DNA from: Longimicrobiales bacterium
GTDB lineage: Bacteria > Gemmatimonadota > Gemmatimonadetes > Longimicrobiales > Gaopeijiaceae
Direction: 5' to 3'
Length of the DNA: 64,000 nucleotides
Assembly: GCA_029245345.1 (NCBI GenBank)
Contig: JAQWPM010000012.1
Coordinates: 310,001 to 374,000, forward strand
The notes under the pieces are model-generated. The model had not been told where the DNA came from, did not search any database, and was given only the letters and a program-made list of their open reading frames with translations. A program made the position numbers and the translations under genes. Shown one piece after another: positions 38,547 to 46,990 of the stretch. Every line of letters begins with the position of its first letter. The first letter of the stretch is position 1.

Positions 38547-39425
38547 CTAGAGCTCTAGGGCCACCGGCTTATCACCAGACCAGTCATAGAAGCCCATACC
38601 GGTCTTTCGGCCGTAACGACCCATCGCGACGATTCGCTTGAGCAATGGCGGAGGGGCGTACCGCTCTTCCCGATACTCGTCGAACATGATCTCACTGATC
38701 TTGTAGAGCGTGTCGATACCGACGAAGTCGCACAGCATGAACGGCCCCATTGGGTAACCACAACCCAGCGCCATTCCCGTGTCGATGTCCTCAATGCTCG
38801 CGACACCTCGTTCCAGCTGCCTGATCGCGTCAAGCATGTAGGGAACCAGCAAGAGGTTCACGACAAAACCCGAGTTGTCTTTCGCGGCGATCGGGACCTT
38901 GCCCAGCGCCTTCGCAAAGGCGTGGGCCCTATCAAAGGTCTCGGCGCTCGTCACGATGGTCTTCACGACCTCGACGAGCTTCATGACCGGGACCGGGTTG
39001 AAGAAGTGCAGCCCCACGAAACGATCCGCTCGCTCCGTGGCCGCGGCCATATCGGTGATGGTCAGGGAGCTGGTGTTCGACGCGAAGATCGTGTTGTCAC
39101 CGCAGATACCATCGAGTTCACCAAACAGGGCATTCTTGGCGTCGAGTTCTTCCACGATGGCCTCGATGATGATGTCACACTCAGCCAGATCGGACACATG
39201 AGTCGTGTAACTCAGGCGAGCCCCCGCTGCATCGCGATCCGCAGCAGTGAGCTTCTCTTTTTTGACCGCCCGGTCCATCGACTTCTGAATACGGGCCTGC
39301 CCTTTCTGAAGCAGCTCGTCGTTCATCTCACGTACCACAACATCGAAGCCGCTCTTGGCTGCGATCTCCGCGATGCCACTGCCCATGAGGCCACATCCGA
39401 CCACCCCCACCTTGCTGATATCCAC
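38547..39425 (-). CDS. hbd: 3-hydroxybutyryl-CoA dehydrogenase
   Basis: 292 residues, full length. The Rossmann loop is VGVVGCGLMGSGIAEIAAKS at the N-terminus. The catalytic His lies in GLHFFNPVPVMKLVEVV near residue 140, and the substrate-domain motif is DNSGFVVNLLLVPYMLDAI near 185. The C-terminal GRYGRKTGMGFYDWS is typical. It interconverts 3-hydroxyacyl-CoA and 3-oxoacyl-CoA with NAD(P). It lies downstream of the 280-residue gene and the thiolase, forming an acyl-CoA operon. Confidence 0.93.
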   Translation of the reverse strand: MDISKVGVVGCGLMGSGIAEIAAKSGFDVVVREMNDELLQKGQARIQKSMDRAVKKEKLTAADRDAAGARLSYTTHVSDLAECDIIIEAIVEELDAKNALFGELDGICGDNTIFASNTSSLTITDMAAATERADRFVGLHFFNPVPVMKLVEVVKTIVTSAETFDRAHAFAKALGKVPIAAKDNSGFVVNLLLVPYMLDAIRQLERGVASIEDIDTGMALGCGYPMGPFMLCDFVGIDTLYKISEIMFDEYREERYAPPPLLKRIVAMGRYGRKTGMGFYDWSGDKPVALEL

Positions 39426-39474
39426 TCTGCTTCTCCGTTATGTGTATTCGGCGCCGGGCGCCGGTTCATAAATT

Positions 39475-40317
39475 CTACGCTTCGTCCTGCATCACGTCCC
39501 GAGCGACACCATGAAAGTGTCGCTTCACCCAACGTCTCCAAGATGCAGGAGGAGGCTCGAGGGACTCGCCGCGTTCAAGCGTATCGAGCACTCCTTCAAT
39601 CTCCATCTGCACCTCGCCCAGCTTCTTCTTGTGTGAAGCGCCTGCGAGGTAGGTGATACCCGTCGCGATCCCCGTCCCCAGCACGATACCCACCCCGACC
39701 GCGAGGCCGACCGGTGTAAGCGCGGCCAGTCCCCACCCAGCCAAAGACCCGGCGGCTAGGCCTGCAGAGCCACCCCCGATCCCGGTCCCGATGATGCTCT
39801 CGTCACGAGTCCCAGGATCAACCACGAACTCGATCCGCGACCGGTCGTTTTCTAACGATGTGACGTGGACTTCGACCGACTTCGCCGAAGCGAGATAGTA
39901 CTTCCTTGAAGTGAAGCTCGCGGCACGAGCGATCTGAGACGCCCAGTCCACTGAAGGTCGGTACAGGAGCAATTCTGAAGTCCTCCGTACCGACTGCAGC
40001 AACTGCGAGCCTGCGAGAAACTCGTCGATTTTCGCGGTCAGATCCCAGCTGGTACCAGGCACTACTCGGGCCGCCCGAACGTAGAGTGGCCCAAAGATCC
40101 GATCGACGACGCCGACGTCCAGGCCTTCTGTCCGCACGTCCGTTAGCGCCTGTCTTACATGCTCGGAACTCAGTCCCACTTCGCCCGCAATCCGAAATAC
40201 CTCCACTTCGGACAACGAACCATCACCCGCTCCATCAGCGGACGACAGCTCGGCGGCCCGTCGAATGACCGCGTCGAACTCCCGCCGGGTAAGGCTGGTT
40301 CCAGGTTCGTCAGTCAT
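39475..40317 (-). CDS. unknown protein with glycine-zipper membrane segments
   Basis: 280 residues. The N-terminal part (about 5-60) is helical and predicted cytoplasmic: TRREFDAVIRRAAEL, then a VGLSSEHVRQALTDVR motif. A strand-rich middle follows (VEVHVTSLENDRSRIEFVVD). Around 185-235 there are two hydrophobic glycine-rich segments (GIGGGSAGLAAGSLAG and VGLAVGVGIVLGTGIATG), then a basic C-terminal tail. I recognise no family by function. It lies 7 bases downstream of the thiolase gene and 49 bases upstream of hbd, so it is cotranscribed with both. Confidence 0.65.
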   Translation of the reverse strand: MTDEPGTSLTRREFDAVIRRAAELSSADGAGDGSLSEVEVFRIAGEVGLSSEHVRQALTDVRTEGLDVGVVDRIFGPLYVRAARVVPGTSWDLTAKIDEFLAGSQLLQSVRRTSELLLYRPSVDWASQIARAASFTSRKYYLASAKSVEVHVTSLENDRSRIEFVVDPGTRDESIIGTGIGGGSAGLAAGSLAGWGLAALTPVGLAVGVGIVLGTGIATGITYLAGASHKKKLGEVQMEIEGVLDTLERGESLEPPPASWRRWVKRHFHGVARDVMQDEA

Positions 40318-40324
40318 CGGCCGC

Positions 40325-41530
40325 CTAGAGCGCCTCTACGATCACGGCACCGCCCTGACCACCACCGATGCACGCGGAGCCCAGCGCATACTTCCCGCCG
40401 CGGCGCTTTAGTTCGTGCAAGAGATGGATCGTGATTCTGGACCCGGATGCAGCCAACGGGTGGGTCAGCGCAATGGCGCCCCCATTCACGTTGGTCTTCT
40501 CAGGATCGAGGCCGAGCTCTTTCTCCACGGACATGTACTGAGGCGCGAACGCCTCGTTAACCTCGACGAGGTCCATGTCGTCTAGCGTGAGGCCTGCCTT
40601 CTGGAGAGCCAGTCGTGCTGCAGGAGCCGGACCGATGCCCATAATCTGCGGCTCAACGCCAACGAAGCCCCACGAGACGAGACGTCCCAGCGGGGTCAGG
40701 CCATTCGCTTCCGCATAGTCCCCACCAGCAAGCACCGCGCTGGCGGATCCGTCACCGAGTCCGGAAGCGTTACCGGCAGTCACGAGTCCGTCCTTCTTGA
40801 AGTACGGACGGAGACGCCCAAGCGCCTCCATGGTCGTGTCCGCACGAATATGCTCGTCGACCGCGTAGATCGTGTCGCCCTTTCGCGAAGGGATCGTGAC
40901 CGGGGCAATCTCCGCATCGAAGTACCCAGCGTCCCAAGCGGCTTGCGCCCGCTGATGCGAGTTCATCGCAACTTGGTCTGCCTCTTCGCGCGTGATGCCA
41001 TACCGATCTGCGAGCTCCTCAGCCGTCTGGGCCATCGTCAGGTCACAATTCGTGTCCATGAGCGACTCCCAAAGCAGATCCTCGAACTGCTTCCCTGCTG
41101 GCCCCAAGCGGAGACTCCCGAAGCGGGCGCCACGTACAACATGCGGAGCCTGGCTCATGGATTCGGTGCCACCGGTGAGACAAACGTTGGCCTCGCCCAG
41201 AACGATTTCTTTCGCGCCCTGAACGATGGCTTCGAAGCCCGAACCACAGAGTCGGTTAACCGTGAGGGAGGGAGCCTTCTGCGGGACACCGGCACGGAGT
41301 GCAACGTGGCGGGCCAGGTAAATAGCGTCGGCCGAAGTCTGGAGGGCGTTACCGAAGAAAGTATGGTCGACCTGGTCGGCCGAGATGCCCGCAGCTTCAA
41401 TAGCGGCCTGACTGCTGATCACACCGAGATCCGTAGCCGTGAACTTCTTCAACGAACCACCGAACGTTCCGAATCCAGTGCGTTTGCCGGACAGAACGAC
41501 GACATCACGCGGGTGACCCTGGGTAGCCAT
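40325..41530 (-). CDS. acetyl-CoA acetyltransferase (thiolase)
   Basis: 401 residues, full length. The nucleophile lies in NRLCGSGFEAI (Cys95). The other catalytic residues are in GGAIALTHPLAASGSR near 350 and GSACIGGGQGGA near 385. VLSGKRTGFGTFGGSL at the N-terminus is also typical. It condenses or cleaves acetyl-CoA units. With the hydroxyacyl-CoA dehydrogenase downstream it could serve fatty-acid or branched-chain degradation, or polyhydroxybutyrate synthesis; no polymerase is nearby. Confidence 0.93.
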   Translation of the reverse strand: MATQGHPRDVVVLSGKRTGFGTFGGSLKKFTATDLGVISSQAAIEAAGISADQVDHTFFGNALQTSADAIYLARHVALRAGVPQKAPSLTVNRLCGSGFEAIVQGAKEIVLGEANVCLTGGTESMSQAPHVVRGARFGSLRLGPAGKQFEDLLWESLMDTNCDLTMAQTAEELADRYGITREEADQVAMNSHQRAQAAWDAGYFDAEIAPVTIPSRKGDTIYAVDEHIRADTTMEALGRLRPYFKKDGLVTAGNASGLGDGSASAVLAGGDYAEANGLTPLGRLVSWGFVGVEPQIMGIGPAPAARLALQKAGLTLDDMDLVEVNEAFAPQYMSVEKELGLDPEKTNVNGGAIALTHPLAASGSRITIHLLHELKRRGGKYALGSACIGGGQGGAVIVEAL

Positions 41531-41632
41531 GGAGCCTCTATCTGATGAAGGGAGAGCTTTGGGTTTGTCGGACCGAGAGCTACCCCCTCAGAGCCGCCCT
41601 GTTCACCCCCATCGGGTCATCCAACCCAACGA

Positions 41633-42199
41633 TCAGCTTCCCGGGAAGCCATCCCAGTCGATCACCTCACGGGCGAGCCAGATATGGCGGCGGTTATGCG
41701 CGTCCAGAGTGCCCAAGCCGGTACCCATCGAGAAGCGGAGGAGCTTCATGAACGGGGACGAAAATCGAGCCTTTCCGAGATCCAAGCCCTTAGCGTCCGC
41801 AGCGACCTGAGAGATATCTCCCTGAACCCGAAGGAAGCGCTCCAGTACGTCAGGGCTCTCGAGCGTGGGGTCCGGCTTCATCTCCTTCGCGGTCTTCATG
41901 CGCATCTTCGGAGGCGGCTCCATCTGGCCAGCGAACCAGCGCCCAAACCAGGGATGCTTGTACGGGCCGTCCGACTTGCGGCGTTTGTTCTTCATGACAC
42001 AGGTCTGCATCGCCTCGATATAGGGCTCGTTCACGATGCACATGTGCGCCACGTGCCCAGCCACCGACCACTTTTGCTCGTTCGGCCTCCAAAGCAACTG
42101 GTCCGGTGAATACGCAGAGAAGATTTCCTCCACTTCGACCGTCTGCTCCTGAAGCGACTTGATGAGCTTCGGGACATCGGAAGTAGATGTAGGGATCAT
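41633..42199 (-). CDS. DinB-family protein
   Basis: 188 residues. The four-helix DinB_2 pattern is visible: the first helix ends QLLWRPNEQKWSVAGHVAHM, where the metal-binding His is expected near residue 49, and the last carries DAHNRRHIWLAREV near 170. The middle segment FGRWFAGQMEPPPKMRMKT is long. Members use bacillithiol or other thiols, or are uncharacterised; no function can be given. It is transcribed alone, downstream of pilT. Confidence 0.8.
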   Translation of the reverse strand: MIPTSTSDVPKLIKSLQEQTVEVEEIFSAYSPDQLLWRPNEQKWSVAGHVAHMCIVNEPYIEAMQTCVMKNKRRKSDGPYKHPWFGRWFAGQMEPPPKMRMKTAKEMKPDPTLESPDVLERFLRVQGDISQVAADAKGLDLGKARFSSPFMKLLRFSMGTGLGTLDAHNRRHIWLAREVIDWDGFPGS

Positions 42200-42259
42200 G
42201 GGATGGTCCTCACCGTGAACACCCTACCCGTGCCCCTGTCGGGACTTCACGAGGACCCC

Positions 42260-43339
42260 CTATGTGAGTTCTTCTGAGGGCGATCCATCTAGATACTGCC
42301 TGAATGCCTGCTTGTTGTTGCACTTCATATAAGCCTCTTCGGCCGTAATCACACCGGACATGAGGAACTCCAGAATGTGCTGGTCAAGCTGCTGCATCCC
42401 ATCCTTCTTACCCGTCTGAATGATCGACGGGATCTGATGGATCTTGTTCTCACGGACCAAATTGTTGATGGCCGGGGTGCCTACCATGATCTCGAGCGCG
42501 GCCCGCCGGCCCTTTCCGTCCTTGGTCTTCAAGAGGACCTGCGCAATTACGCCTTTGAGTGACTCGGCGAGCTTGGCCCGAATCTGCGCCTGCTGATCCG
42601 ATGGGAATACGCCGATGATGCGGTCGACGGTCTTGGGCGCAGATGAGGTGTGGAGCGTACCGAACACCAAGTGACCGGTTTCCGCAGCGGTGATCCCGAG
42701 TTCGATGGTCTCCCGGTCGCGCATCTCACCGACCAGAATGACATCTGGATCCTCACGAAGCGCTGCTCTCAACGCATTGGCAAAACTCTTCGTATGCGTC
42801 GAAATCTCACGCTGATTGACCAAGCACTTCTTATTCGGGTGCGTGAACTCGATCGGGTCCTCGATGGTGAGGATGTGCTCCTGGCGTTCCTCATTGATGA
42901 GGTCGACCATCGCCGCGAGCGTCGTCGACTTACCCGAGCCCGTGGGCCCCGTCACAAGCACGAGCCCCTTGGTCAGCATGCAGAACTTCCGGACGGCGTC
43001 CGGAAGTCCGAGTTGATCGAAGGTCAGGATGTCGGACGGAATCGTCCGCATGACCGCCGCCAAGCCCTTTCGCTGCCAAAAGACATTGACTCGGAATCGG
43101 GCCATGCCCGGAATCTCATACGCGAAGTCATAGTCCAATGTGTCGAGGAAGCGGATACGCCATTCCTCATCCATGATCTCATAGACCAACGACTCCATGT
43201 CCTTGCCGCTGAGGTCACGGAATTTGAGCCGCTGCATGTGTCCATGAACGCGCATGATCGGGGGAGCACCCACCGTCAGGTGGAGGTCGGAGCCTCCCTG
43301 CTCGAACAGGACCTTCAGGAATTGATCAATCTGCGCCAT
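42260..43339 (-). CDS. pilT: PilT-type twitching-motility ATPase
   Basis: 359 residues. It begins IDQFLKVLFEQGGSDLHLTVG like other PilT proteins. Walker A is VTGPTGSGKSTTLAAMVD (Lys137). VNQREISTHTKSFANALRAA, the Walker B region ILVGEMRDRETIELGITAAE and the His box THLVFGTLHTSSA-like segment (GHLVFGTLHTSSAPKT) follow. It should power type IV pilus retraction at the inner membrane. The rest of the pilus genes are not here. It follows the MshEN gene by 35 bases. Confidence 0.93.
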   Translation of the reverse strand: MAQIDQFLKVLFEQGGSDLHLTVGAPPIMRVHGHMQRLKFRDLSGKDMESLVYEIMDEEWRIRFLDTLDYDFAYEIPGMARFRVNVFWQRKGLAAVMRTIPSDILTFDQLGLPDAVRKFCMLTKGLVLVTGPTGSGKSTTLAAMVDLINEERQEHILTIEDPIEFTHPNKKCLVNQREISTHTKSFANALRAALREDPDVILVGEMRDRETIELGITAAETGHLVFGTLHTSSAPKTVDRIIGVFPSDQQAQIRAKLAESLKGVIAQVLLKTKDGKGRRAALEIMVGTPAINNLVRENKIHQIPSIIQTGKKDGMQQLDQHILEFLMSGVITAEEAYMKCNNKQAFRQYLDGSPSEELT

Positions 43340-43374
43340 GTGACGGCATCTCCGTTGGCCTCAAGTCAGTCTGT

Positions 43375-44637
43375 TTAACCGTGCAGCGGTTCAAGCGTCC
43401 ACTCAAGGTGGTCGCCTTCTTCTCGCTTGATGTGCATTTCCCAACGAATCCCGGCGTCATAAGCCGGCTTACGATCCTCATCGACCTGCCACAAAAGGAA
43501 CGCCACAGAAGCCACGTCGAGCGCGCTTCCTGCCCACGACGACTGATTCCCTGTCAAATCCACCGTGACCACGTCGAAGTGGAACGCCCGCAGAGCTTCG
43601 AGTTCCTCCGACCATTGGTCGGGCTCATTCGGCATCTTGACGCTGAACGCCTCATCTGCGGCGGCTTGGTCTTTCGCATTGATGTAGATACTCCGCCACG
43701 ACGGATCGAGCAGTAGTGGAGGAAGGTGTGGAAGGATCTCGTGCCCCAACTCGGGCGGGTCCGCAGTAACTACGAAGCGGGCCGAGCCCGATCGAGCCAG
43801 AAGTCGGATCTCGGACATAATGCCTGGATTCGGCAACGCGAAGCGATCCGAAAGCAGCGAGAGTTCCTGAGTCGGCTGGAACAAGAACTCGTGGCCCGAC
43901 TCGTCCGAAAGGTATTTAGCCTCAACCGGCGTCACGATGCCCGCCCGCGACAGTTCACCCATCCACCTGGCCCTGTTTTGCCCCTCAACCTGAGCCATAG
44001 GTGAAGGATCAAAAAGCTGAGCCATCTCCTGTTCCCACAGGGCCTCCAGCGGACGTCGACGGATCGTGCCGCTGTCATCGTACCAGAACCACGATCGGTG
44101 CCCCCTCGTCGAGATCCCGAACCGGCCAGAGGCTGCCTCGAGCGCCAAGCTCATCGAATCGAAGAGGTTGATGGCCGAAGGTCGCTGGGATTCTTCCGCT
44201 GCGGATCCGCGCGCGTAGACATCCCGGATCAATCCGCGAATCGTGCTCGCAGATGCCAATGCCAACTGAATCTCCAGATCCGTACGGGCGTTCAGTTCGT
44301 CCACGGCCCGGGTCTTGATGGGCGAATCGACGATTACAGTGAGCAGATCCCCCACTTTCATGATCGGGAGCGTCAGGTTCGCGAGCGCCCACTCGGGCGT
44401 GACCAAAGCCGCAGCTTCTGGGTCAATCGAGTCGGCCTCTGGGAACACATACGGAAGGTCAAACTGAGATGCGAGACCCCATTCGAGCTCCTCCGCCGTA
44501 AGGAAGCCGCACTCGACAAGCGCCTCGCCGAAGTAGCCCCCGTTGTCTCGTTGATACTCGAGAGCCCTGGCGCAGTCATCTTCAGTGATCCGTCCCAGAC
44601 CCATCAGGATCTGGCCGATCGTGCGTCGTTCAGCCAT
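43375..44637 (-). CDS. MshEN-domain protein without an ATPase core
   Basis: 420 residues. Two adjacent MshEN-type motifs open the protein: residues 5-29 (RTIGQILMGLGRITEDDCA and on to YQ) and 35-58 (YFGEALVECGFLTAEELE and on to SQ), the spacing known for c-di-GMP binding in MshE/PilB front domains. A second half of the GspE_N domain follows to about 140. The remaining 280 residues show no Walker A, Walker B or His box, so it is not an assembly ATPase. It may be a c-di-GMP-responsive partner for PilT, 35 bases downstream; that is inference. Confidence 0.75.
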   Translation of the reverse strand: MAERRTIGQILMGLGRITEDDCARALEYQRDNGGYFGEALVECGFLTAEELEWGLASQFDLPYVFPEADSIDPEAAALVTPEWALANLTLPIMKVGDLLTVIVDSPIKTRAVDELNARTDLEIQLALASASTIRGLIRDVYARGSAAEESQRPSAINLFDSMSLALEAASGRFGISTRGHRSWFWYDDSGTIRRRPLEALWEQEMAQLFDPSPMAQVEGQNRARWMGELSRAGIVTPVEAKYLSDESGHEFLFQPTQELSLLSDRFALPNPGIMSEIRLLARSGSARFVVTADPPELGHEILPHLPPLLLDPSWRSIYINAKDQAAADEAFSVKMPNEPDQWSEELEALRAFHFDVVTVDLTGNQSSWAGSALDVASVAFLLWQVDEDRKPAYDAGIRWEMHIKREEGDHLEWTLEPLHG

Positions 44638-44655
44638 CTCGGATTCCGTCTGTCG

Positions 44656-45720
44656 TTAGTTGGTTGCGGCCGTGTTCCCCACCACTTGGGCGGTGATCCA
44701 CTGGCCGACGCCATCCGTACCGAGGTCGCCACCGAGATCCGGTGTCGTCCTTCCTTCTCGGGCCGAAGCAGCGACAGCCGCCTCAACCCGCTCAGCCGCT
44801 TCGGCGTGTCCGAAATGATCAAGCATCAATGCCACGCAACGAATAGCCCCGATAGGGTTCGCGAGGTTCTGGCCCGCAATGTCTGGAGCGGACCCGTGAA
44901 CCGGCTCAAAGAGCGCATTCTGGCCAGGATGGATGTTGGCGGAAGGAGCTAACCCGAGACCCCCGGTCACTTCAGCGGCGAGATCGCTGATGATGTCGCC
45001 AAAGAGATTCGACGTGACGATGACCTCATATCGCTCCGGTCGCCGCACCAAGTCCATGGCCATCGCATCCACGTACATCGCATCCTGTTCGATGGCCGGG
45101 TATTCCTCACCCACCTCAGCGAAGACCCGCCGATACAGTCCTCCGGCGTGACGTTGGACGTTGGACTTGTCCACCAGCGTGACGTGGTGCCGCCCACGCG
45201 TGTGTGCAAAATCGAAGGCCGCTCGAATGATGCGCTCGACGCCTTTCCGTGTATTCACGTCCTCTTCGATCGCGACCTCGTCGGCCGTGCCCGTCTTGAA
45301 CGTCCCACCCATGCCTGTGTACGCGCCTTCGGTGTTCTCGCGAAAGGTCTCGAGGCGGAGAGATTCGACGTCGCGAAGAGGGCAATGGTCCGGAGCGAGA
45401 AGCACACAAGGCCGGAAGTTCACGTACAAGTCGAGTTTGAATCTCATGCCAAGGAGAATGTCCTTAGCGTGCACATTGCTGGGCACTCGAGGGTCCCCCA
45501 AGGCGCCGAGAAGGACCGCGTCATGATCTTCGGACAACGACTTGAACTCATCGTCGGTAATCGTGACGCCGTCACGCAAGTAACGATCTGCGCCGAGATC
45601 CCAGTCGACAAACTCGAAGCCCAGGCCCTCCGCATCATTGATCGCATCTAGGACGCGACGCGCTTCGCGCACAACTTCGACGCCTATGCCGTCTCCGGGA
45701 ATGAGGGCGATTCTCGGCAT
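44656..45720 (-). CDS. isocitrate/isopropylmalate dehydrogenase family, probably 3-isopropylmalate dehydrogenase
   Basis: 354 residues from the ATG at 45720 (MPRIALIPGDGIGVEV); an in-frame start at 45762 adds 14 residues. ENTEGAYTGMGG, the metal and substrate motif VTSNLFGDIISDLAAEVTGG and the NAD-specificity segment VHGSAPDIAGQNLANPIGA are present. The Asp in SAPDIAG favours NAD. It could be LeuB or a homoisocitrate/tartrate dehydrogenase relative. No leuC, leuD or leuA lies beside it; instead it sits between a lipoprotein gene and the MshEN gene. Confidence 0.88.
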   Translation of the reverse strand: MPRIALIPGDGIGVEVVREARRVLDAINDAEGLGFEFVDWDLGADRYLRDGVTITDDEFKSLSEDHDAVLLGALGDPRVPSNVHAKDILLGMRFKLDLYVNFRPCVLLAPDHCPLRDVESLRLETFRENTEGAYTGMGGTFKTGTADEVAIEEDVNTRKGVERIIRAAFDFAHTRGRHHVTLVDKSNVQRHAGGLYRRVFAEVGEEYPAIEQDAMYVDAMAMDLVRRPERYEVIVTSNLFGDIISDLAAEVTGGLGLAPSANIHPGQNALFEPVHGSAPDIAGQNLANPIGAIRCVALMLDHFGHAEAAERVEAAVAASAREGRTTPDLGGDLGTDGVGQWITAQVVGNTAATN

Positions 45721-45784
45721 GCTCAGGGGGTCACAACTGTGAAGAGGATCGACAGAGGACAAACCTCGTCGGCGTACCGGCAGA

Positions 45785-46267
45785 TTACGGTTTTTTTACC
45801 ACGATCACCACCCCACGCCCGCTCGCACCGCTCCCCTCCACAGCGTACGGATACCGGCCCGCCGGGGCTTCCCTGAAGTCGAGTACGAATCGGCTGTCGA
45901 GCCGCAACAACGGAGGGGAAGCGACCTGATCTGTGCGCTCGAGGAAGTCCTGAGCCTCAGGAGTCAGGCCGTCGATCTCAAAGATGATCTCGTGGACCAG
46001 CCAATCCGTGGTGACAAATTCGACATACGCACCTCCCTCAACCGTGGTCTCGGCAGGCTCAGCCACTTCGACGGCGCCGCCAGTGATCGAGATCTGGTAG
46101 ACCTCGTCGTAGTCGGTAAGGCCAAGTTCTTCCCGAAGGAGCGCATCTGGCCGAAGTTCAGGATCAGCCTTACACGCAGCCAAGAGAGTCACGCAGGTGA
46201 GTGCGAGCGCGGCATTGACCCACCGGCTCGCGCGGAGTCCACCGCTAACCGGCGACTTCCGTTCCAC
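45785..46267 (-). CDS. lipoprotein with cupredoxin-like domain
   Basis: 160 residues from the GTG at 46267. The front is basic, then a signal ending VTLLAACKA with the lipobox Cys near residue 29. The mature part looks like a cupredoxin-like beta sandwich: GGAYVEFVTTDWLVHEIIFE, then FREAPAGRYPYAVEGSG and GRGVVIVVKKP. Only one likely copper ligand (His in LVHEI) is visible and there is no Cys, so copper binding is doubtful. It overlaps the zinc-ribbon gene by 23 bases. Confidence 0.65.
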   Translation of the reverse strand: MERKSPVSGGLRASRWVNAALALTCVTLLAACKADPELRPDALLREELGLTDYDEVYQISITGGAVEVAEPAETTVEGGAYVEFVTTDWLVHEIIFEIDGLTPEAQDFLERTDQVASPPLLRLDSRFVLDFREAPAGRYPYAVEGSGASGRGVVIVVKKP

Positions 46268-46985
46268 ACGCCAGGCAGAAGCTCCACGTTGGCTCGAGCT
46301 CCTCGCTGCAGTTCGGACACGGGACCACATGTATGTCCTGTCCACAAAACGGACAGAAATTGACATTGGTCCGCTGAGGGAGGTCGGCTCTGCACCACCG
46401 GCACGCCGAAGGGGTGTCCGCCACATCGTTGGCAGTCGTCTCATCCGCCGGGGTGTCATCCACGCCGTTCTCTGCGAAGAAGTCATCGGCCGCCGGCTCT
46501 TCCGGCGGCGCCAGCTCGTCCAACATACGGATCTCGACCTCATCCTGGGCCTCGATTCCAGGCTCGGGCTCGGGCTCGGGCTCGTCGTCGAGAAACACCA
46601 ATTCGTCGGAGGCCAGCTCTGGCTGGACGGCTCCATGCGACCCATCCACCGCATCCGAATTGAGGCGGACATCCACGGCCGCAAATTCTCTGTAGAGCCC
46701 TGTGTTCGGGTTCGACGATTCGAGCTCTTCACGCAGGTTACGAAGGGCTGCGTCCGAGTCGAGAACCAAGAAGCCTCCTTCACCGGCGAGGAGTCGGAGG
46801 AGGGCGTCTTCGTAATCACCGTTCATCTCGACCCCGATGCGATCGCGATGCGATCCATAAGGGACGAGATTTTGATAGATCTCCGCGACGGTAAACGGAC
46901 TTGAGATGTATTCGGGCCGCTGACTGCGAATTTCTTCGACCAAAACAGCATGGAACCGCTCGAGCAATGTCCCCGTGTCCTCCAT
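46245..46985 (-). CDS. double zinc-ribbon protein
   Basis: 246 residues. A helical front (about 1-90) precedes an acidic, low-complexity middle with an EPEPEPEP run. Two C-terminal zinc ribbons follow: CRWCRADL with CPFCGQ, and CPNCSEEL with CLACGTE. This layout suggests a cytoplasmic adaptor that binds protein or nucleic acid through the ribbons. It starts 5 bases after the TPR gene. Function unknown. Confidence 0.7.
   Translation of the reverse strand: MEDTGTLLERFHAVLVEEIRSQRPEYISSPFTVAEIYQNLVPYGSHRDRIGVEMNGDYEDALLRLLAGEGGFLVLDSDAALRNLREELESSNPNTGLYREFAAVDVRLNSDAVDGSHGAVQPELASDELVFLDDEPEPEPEPGIEAQDEVEIRMLDELAPPEEPAADDFFAENGVDDTPADETTANDVADTPSACRWCRADLPQRTNVNFCPFCGQDIHVVPCPNCSEELEPTWSFCLACGTEVAG
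46561..46584. repeat. GGCTCG tandem repeat, four copies
   Basis: Four perfect copies of a 6-base unit within the zinc-ribbon gene. On the coding strand they encode alternating Glu and Pro (EPEPEPEP). The unit number could vary by slippage without breaking the frame. Confidence 0.8.
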
Positions 46986-46990
46986 TTTCC

